NCBI GenBank assembly: GCA_951230915.1
Contig: OX579637.1
Coordinates: forward strand, 26,288,001-26,352,000
Direction: 5' to 3'
Source: Antitrichia curtipendula
Taxonomy: Eukaryota > Streptophyta > Bryopsida > Hypnales > Leucodontaceae
Length of the DNA stretch: 64,000 bases
Position numbers and translations under genes: made by a program. Of the stretch, positions 57,241 to 64,000 are shown piece by piece. The notes under the pieces are model-generated. The model worked only from the letters and a program-made list of their open reading frames with translations. It did not search any database and had not been told where the DNA came from. Positions within the stretch are counted from its first letter, which is position 1. Every line of letters begins with the position of its first letter.

Positions 57241-60200
57241 CAGGAAGTAAGCCCATTTCCGATCACTTACGCATTTCAGCATTTGTGTAATTGAGCAATG
57301 GTGGAGGAGAAAATTTTCTCCAACGAGGAAATAGAAATAAGAAAGGTTGCCATTTTTGGTAATTTTTCATCACGTGTAGAATTAGTAAAAATTAAAGAAG
57401 TGAAAAAGTCAGGGTTTCCTATTTCCGATCAATAGGCAAGCCCATTCTTGATCAATGGCAACTTTATTAGGTGCCATTGTGTTATTCATTACAGAAGAAT
57501 CAAATAAATGGTCTATAAAGTTATGGTTACAAATAAATCAGTCTATTGATTGGAAATGGGAGGGTGATTGGAAAGAAGGTGGCTACCTTAACGAGACTCA
57601 GCAGCTCTAGGTCTGTGTGAGTCCCAACTTCTTCACCTAAGACTCAGAATTTAGTTTTGGATTTCTAATATATTTTGAGTGTAGTGAGTGTAGTTTTAGA
57701 TGTTAAAAGACCTAAAGAGTGTGTTAGATCAGAATCATTGTTGCACATACCAATACAGCCCCTAGTCACTTTATACTTAGTTTTTTCTAAATACACCTGA
57801 ATCCCGCATGTAAATAGGATAGAAACCCACATATTGAAAATAGTAAGCGTGTCAGTAGAATTGTCCGTTTGTCTATAACCATTTGTGCAATGAGACACAA
57901 ATTAGCTAAAATGGTCCATGGAAATCTTATGAGAACCATAATGTAAGAAACTCTAAGATAAGAACTTGTACATGTTCAAGTTTTTTGTTTAAAATTACCA
58001 AAATTGGCAATTTGAAAAAAATAGCTAAGCAATTCTTCTTGGACTAATTTTTGTGAATTGTTTTTCAAATTGAAGTTTCGGATTTCCGGTTTCATTTGTT
58101 TTTTATCTTTGCAGTTTGTATTACTTATTCGATCACTATTGTTTAATTAGGCTTCTTTATATAAACAATTCCAAATCAATTTTATCTTAAATAACATTCA
58201 AGTTCAATATTATCAATTTTTAAGTAGCTTACCTTAAATGAAAAGAAACCCTAAAATCAAAAAAATTATTTTTGTTAATGTAATGAATTCCTCTGTTCTT
58301 CACTCCTACAACTTTTCTTAAATAAAATCCAATTTTCAACTGAAAGCAATGGAATGGTTCTCATTTGCACATCAATTTATCATCTCTAGAAATTCAAAAT
58401 TTCAATTGTAGACATTTTTATTTCTTATGTCATTTTCATGATTTGAGGAGTGATATGTTTTTTTGGAATTAGTACAAGTCAGGTTCTTAATTTTTTTGTA
58501 GAGATTATTGGGTGTAAGAAAAAAAATATATAAATGTATTCATAAGCCCCCCATGATGGTTATCGTATTTGTTTACAAGTTCCACACGGGTTTTTTTGCA
58601 CCAATTTCATATGGAATCCATGACTTGTTATTTTATTGCCCCATAAAGTGTGAAGCATGCTTTTTTTTTTTTTAAGTTCACGTACAAACGTAAAAACAAA
58701 AGTCCATGAATTGAGTATTTTTTTGGATCATTCTTAGAAGAAAGAATGATTACTACTTTCACACGGGTTTTTTTTAAATGGCCTACACTAATTTCCTCAA
58801 AAGAAAACATTCTTGAAAATCTTTCATTTCACGCAAAAAGGTACGTGAAAATTATTAATTGAAGTTTTAAATACTTAAATCAACATGGGGGACTAATCAA
58901 CACATTCATATTTTTTTTTTGGCCTTCCAAATAGTCTATGCAAGCAAAGAAAGTTGGCCTATATTAATTCCCGTAAATGAAATCATTCATGTAAATCTTA
59001 TGTTTCACGTAAAAAGGTACCCTAAAATTACACACACGTCAAGTTCTAAATACTTAATGTAATCAATGAATAGGTTGTTTAAATGATTTCACATACTAAT
59101 AGAGAAATATTTATTGTTGACACCTTGTAATCTAAGTTTTGCTACTTCTACAAATACCCAGAGGAGTAGTATAGGGGTTCAAAGTCTAGGAAATAGTCAA
59201 ATAGTCTAATGTTTTGTGACTAGGGTCACTTGTAATTAAGATGGCAATGAGATTTACTATAATATTTCACAAACGTCAATGAATCATACATTCACTCTTA
59301 TGCCCATTTCATATAATTTGGTTGCCAGTTCGTTAATTAATGCTCTGGACGCAGGAAATGTCGTCTCGTTCCTTTCTAATGTGCTATGGTCATTTATAAT
59401 TATATATATAGAGATTACAGACAAATTCTTTAATTACTGGTTATTTTCTTTTACCAAGTCAATTTGACCAGTCCCTATTTATCTAGCTTAATTACTAGAT
59501 TACAATGAGTAACAAATCGGTCTCAGTTCATTGGCAATTTGTCTCTAACTAAATGCAAGAGGAATGACTGTATAATGCAACTCCATTTAGTTTCTTTTGG
59601 CACAACTCAAACAATTTGCCAGAAAGCAAAGATGTCAATCACTAAGGAACTCCCAATTAGTGAATTCGGTGACTCATCATGCTTAAGTCAATTTGACTCC
59701 TTCCATTGACTTTACAACTTTTCAATACTATAACATCACTAAGTCAATTTGTTCATAGTCAATTTTTTTTTTATTAATTACTTAAAACGTAATGGTTATC
59801 AGCTTTACATTTAAAATCTTCATTTCATATGAAAAGCTATCAAACTCATTACACAATCCACCTTGCAATTGTTGAAATGCAATTTTTTTTATAAGTAGAC
59901 ATCGCAAATAACTCCAAATCAACGCTTGCATGTTTAAATTTTCAACGGTGATAATCATGAAAACACTTTACTCTTTCCATTGGGACTATTTTCAAAGTAA
60001 ATGGATAAGTACAACTTTTTAGATCTCAATGGAAGTGAAGTTGGCAAGCTTTGTTCAAAGCTAGGAAATCAAGTAAAATTTGCAAACTTTACTCTTCCAC
60101 TAATGATACATACATGCTTATGAGGACCTCTCAAAAATCAAATATTTACCTTTTTTAGTGAAAAATAAAAGTTTCCAATAGTTAACCTTCAATACTGCCA

Positions 60201-61590
60201 TTGAAATTTTTTTAACCGGTCAAAGGAATTTAACGGCCCGTATCCAAATGAGCTTGAAATTTTGCAACCACCATATTTGGTCGCTCAGGCAGTAAGGGGT
60301 TAATTATAGACTGAAGATCCAACAAATCACTTTGTCAATTTGTCGGTCTAGCTTCTAAAACCGCAACCGCTCAGATAAAAGAGTGTTCGTCAATTTGATC
60401 TTCAGCAATTCCACGCTTAGGGTTTAGGGTATAGACAATTCACAAACAATCAAGTTGACACAGACAATTAAGGTAAACCTGCCTATGATAGGCAAAATAA
60501 CTAATTTGTCATGTTGCCATTACCAAAAAAATTCTGATTTTTTTTCATACAAAGACAAATCTAAGAAATGAAGGAAGCAACTAGAATTTTATTTTTTGGA
60601 GAAAGTATGAATTAGTTCTGAACTGTTCTGCCCAATTGGTCTAAGAGAATCTGTAGACTATACCAAATCAGCAAAAAGTGTTTCTATAATGGTCATCTTA
60701 CCACCTAAAGCAATCACTAGATTTTGTAACATGGCCTTGACATGAAGGAATAAAAAAAATAACTTTCTATGACAAGTTTACACTAGAAAGGTGTAAGTGT
60801 CCTATGACAATCAACCCTGTCTAAAAATCATTTAATGTAGTATTTGAATTGAGAGTTTTGGACAATAGAAACCTAAGTGTAGCCTTTATTAAACAATACT
60901 CAAAACTATAGGTCCAGATCAAAGTTCAATAAAAAATAAATAGGGGGGCAAAAAATCACTTGAACACACATCGTTAGTTATAGATACATTAAGTGATCTC
61001 CTTGTGATTATTTTAACACAATCAAAACCCACATCAAATAAAAAGAATCCAATCACTAGATTTCAAATATGCAAAACAAACATCTAATGCTACAAAGGAT
61101 TTGCAAAAGACAATTTGTATATTAAGCTTGAAAAATAGTTTTGTATGAATATGTGCAACAAGTGGACAAGCTAAGACTAGCAAAAAATTGAGAGAGAGAG
61201 GCAAAAGAGTTTTTCAACTATTTAACTTCGGCTCCAAAAATGATTCAAAAGCTCCAAGTCACTAAATCAATTTGCCCCTCTTCTAATCCCGACCATTTGC
61301 CTCCTTTACAATCTATTCACAATATCAAATTGCCTCTAACACTTTGCCTGCTTTAGATGGTCAAATAACCTTCATAGATATATTTTGTTGACGCTGGTTT
61401 TGAGTAATAATTAGTGCACAAATTATTGTGGAAAACCAATTAGGCGGCATACTTCCCGAATTTTCAACTAATTGATAATTTCTCAGCAAAAATAAATTTC
61501 AGTTCCTCTTTCTATTCTTCTTGTTCTTTTAAATAGATATTTTTATGTTACTAATCAGTATAAAAATATAACCCACAGCCCTAAAATTTA
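57241..61590. other. AT-rich stretch without recognised genes
   Basis: I examined the frames here (longest about 77 codons) and found none with family resemblance or conserved composition. Phrases such as 'tccatgactt' and 'aaattcaagt' hint at very old satellite copies around 58300-59000, but I could not establish a period. This would be the core of E3. Confidence 0.5.
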
Positions 61591-61599
61591 AATTAACCT

Positions 61600-61810
61600 A
61601 TGTACCCTAAACCCTAAATCCTAAACCCTAAAATCCGATTGAATACTTATCATGTGTAGGAATAAGCCTAAATCCTGAACCTTGAACCCTAGAATCCTAT
61701 AGAATGAGAAAAGAGTAACCCTAAACCCTAAAATTTACCTTCAAAACAGAATCCAGGTACCCTCAAATCTGAATTCTAAACTATAACTGCAACTGTAAAC
61801 CCTAAACCGT
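61600..61810 (+). repeat. Interstitial telomere-like repeats (CCCTAAA), degenerate
   Basis: 'accctaaaccctaaatcctaaaccctaaaa' style runs occur near 61607-61637, and more scattered copies to 61806. They sit just before the GC-rich block at 62.1 kb, as in E1 and E2. Confidence 0.8.
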
Positions 61811-62099
61811 TAAGCTTTCATTCAAAAAATTAACTATAAAAAAATACTAGAAAATGAATCTTTAGTTTCACCCATTGGAAGTTACGTGGATAGTGGGAAA
61901 TTATTCCAATTCCATAAAATCTGACCTCTAGTTGCACAAGAAGACAAGCGACTGCACTAATAGCCGGCGCGTATATCTGGACTTTGATTTTTTGGGTTTG
62001 GTACTAATGGAGCCGCATTTTGCATGGCCTAATTCTGACAGAAAGTGGTCCAAAAAGTGGAAATAAAGCAATGTCAGAGAAAGTGGATTTTTAATAACC

Positions 62100-62370
62100 C
62101 GTACATTCGGAGCAAATTCAAATTTTTGGAATCCGGCGCCCATATTTTCCCGCCCTTCTTCCTCTGACAGGTCCGTTGTGTCTCCTTGTCCAATTCAAGC
62201 CGGAGTTCCCCTTGCTTCTCCTCTGTAGCAACGTCACTTCTTCTCGTCGCGTTTCAGATGATTTTGTAGAGTTCCTGCTAATTGCTTCGCCAACTTCTTG
62301 CGGAATTTTTTTTATGACCGTGCTGCGGACTTCCGGAGAGTAAAGTGAGTAACTGCAGCAGGTGCACACG
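62100..62370 (+). promoter_or_regulatory. Presumed 5' region of E3 transposase-like gene
   Basis: A GC-richer block containing 'atattttcccgcccttcttc' lies between the telomere-like run and the palindromes. The minus-strand 83-codon frame here has no recognisable homology. Positionally it is equivalent to 51480-51600 in E2. Confidence 0.35.
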
Positions 62371-62699
62371 CTTGCTGTAGTTGCTGGAGACTATTCTTTG
62401 TAGACATAATGTACTTTTGGTATTGACTAGTTTGCGCATATAGTTCTGCAGGTGGTTTTGGACGTCTGATGCCCTCTACTGTCTTCAAGGATCGTGTTTT
62501 TTGCTAAAAAGAATAGTGAAATATAGGATCCTCATTGATTAATGTTGTACAAGGGGATGTTCTACCTCAGTCTGACTTCTATAACGTTGAAGTACGTAGT
62601 TTCCGATATATACGCCGATTTTTACGGAACTTTCATTTTAATACATATTCAATGAACAGTACATCCTTGTGTCGACGATAAGGATAGACTGTAGAGAAA

Positions 62700-63860
62700 C
62701 TAAATCCCGTGGATGTATCCTCGAGTTGACAATAATTCTTGAATCTAGCATGTCTTGTGATTATCGTCAACTCGAGGATATATAGGATATAATCAGAATT
62801 AGTAATGACTAGTAAAGTCTATCCTTGACTCAATAGTAGACCTTTACGTATGTTGATGCATGATGGGAAATATCCCCGAGTCGACGATAATATATTTGAT
62901 CTTATTATAAGAATTAGACGACCTATAATTTTGAGGATTTCTTGAATGTTATCTGTATTTGACGGGGTCTTCTCCACGGTAAACTGCGTGGATTATCTAT
63001 CCTCGAGTCGAGGATACGGCTTGAGGTGACCATATTTAATAGTTTACTTCCTGGACTGAATTGATGACAATTCTGAATCTAGAATGTTCTGTGTTTATCG
63101 CCGACTTGAGGATATATAGGAGATAATCGTAATTAGGAATGACCATCGAAGTCTATCCTTGACTCATTGATAGACGTTTACATATTTAGATGGACGATGA
63201 GCAGTATCCTCGAGTCGGCGATAATATATGACATCTTATTGTAGAAATTGAACGACCTATAATTGTGAGGATTTTACGAAAGTTGATGTATTTGACGGGG
63301 TCCTCCACATGGTAAAATGCGTAGATTCCGTATCCTTGAGTCGAGGATATTTTTCAATGTAAACCTATTCAGTAGTTTACTTCCTGGACTGTAGATATGG
63401 TTGGTCTTCTATAATAGTGAATTGTACAGAAATATAACAAAATCTTAGTGAACAAGTTTCCCATGTAACTGACACTCAAATGTGAAGACTTGTATCAGTA
63501 ACTTGAGGTCATAACTCCGATCATCGAGTCGACGATACCATGTAATTGAACAATTTCATTTACTTAATAATTATACAATACCTGTATTATTTACAGTCCA
63601 GGATGTAAACTATCTAACACTGTGAACGTAGATTCCTATCCAACAAATCGTATTGAAATATGACAGAATATTAATGGTTTTTGGTCAAGAAAATCATAAG
63701 AAAAGAATAGTATCAGTTATATCACCACAACATTCCGATCATCGAATTGACGATGCCTTCGAGTTGAGAGTCATTATTATAAAATATTGGTATCTCATTT
63801 GATCTAGTCTCTTTGTTAGAAAAGTATTATAGAACCTCTATCCTCGAGTCGAGGTCACAT
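62700..63860. repeat. E3 palindrome field (right)
   Basis: A dozen copies of ATCCTCGAGTCGAGGAT type: about 62719, 62767, 62820, 62874, 62998-63016 (perfect), 63098, 63156, 63207, 63331, 63520, 63739 and 63840. Parts are repeated with their surroundings: 62720-63010 and 63080-63360 are diverged duplicates, as shown by 'tttgacggggtc(t)tccac' in both. In E1 and E2 such a field is followed within about 0.1-0.2 kb by the transposase-like exon, so that exon should start soon after 64000. Confidence 0.88.
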
Positions 63861-64000
63861 TTTCCATTTACAGGATCATATAAGTATACGTAGATCTGAC
63901 GGTGACCAATTAGAATAATGAATTGATTGTCAAGAGAAGGGTCTAAATTCCAGAAATAAGGTAGCCTCTGTAGTGTTTATAATGACTGTTGTTATTGTGT

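Noticed and set aside
57241..61590. Possible genes in the AT-rich stretch
   Set aside because: Longest frames are under 80 codons, with no conserved motifs and no splice-compatible neighbours.

Overview
This is nuclear DNA from a eukaryote, most probably a land plant with TTTAGGG-type telomeres. Evidence: several interstitial runs of CCCTAAA, GT-AG introns, a decayed Ty3/gypsy pol and long ~178-bp satellite arrays. I lean to a non-seed plant because of the gene families, but the sequence does not fix the species. No ordinary host gene, tRNA or rRNA was recognised; everything interpretable belongs to mobile elements and satellites.

The main result is a family of giant (18-23 kb) DNA elements. 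Element E1 (7318-25625) sits inside a 178-bp satellite array. It has inverted ends starting AACGTTATATTCATTA and a perfect 4-bp target duplication (AATA), and removing it restores the satellite monomer exactly. Element E2 (33514-56789) has related inverted ends and a 4-bp duplication with one mismatch (AAGT/AAAT), and lies in a 20-bp tandem repeat. A third copy, E3, is decayed: its left gene is at 30591-32019 and its right palindrome field at 62.7-63.9 kb, so E2 appears to have inserted into the middle of E3. The E3 transposase-like gene would lie beyond position 64000.

E1 and E2 share one layout. At the left is a leftward gene that, in its fullest form (E2), joins a ParB-like 'INGQHS' domain, a methyltransferase-like 'FAGG' segment, a Pro/Ser-rich and Gln-rich linker, an FCP1/HAD-phosphatase-like domain and a conserved 212-codon tail. 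At the right is a rightward gene for a ~950-residue transposase-like protein. Between the two genes lie GC-rich presumed 5' regions, CCCTAAA runs and satellites. Both genes have introns filled with short palindromes. Each element has its own palindrome: E1 AGGTCGACTCGACCT, E2 AGCGCGACTCGCGCT, E3 ATCCTCGAGTCGAGGAT. All share the core CGA(C/G)TCG but differ in their arms. At one site, just after the donor of the ParB exon, all three elements carry a palindrome, each of its own type.

Only the E2 transposase-like gene (53400-56244) looks intact. The left genes all carry nonsense codons. Three TAGs align with Gln codons in a sister copy, as expected from decay of methylated CAG sites. E1 has also lost the middle exons of its left gene and carries a nested gag-like element. 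Region order: 1-1490 minisatellite, GC-rich DNA and palindromes; 1491-7313 satellite; 7318-25625 E1; 25630-27660 satellite resumed; 27663-30545 truncated gypsy pol; 30546-33513 E3 left part; 33514-56789 E2; 56794-64000 E3 right part.
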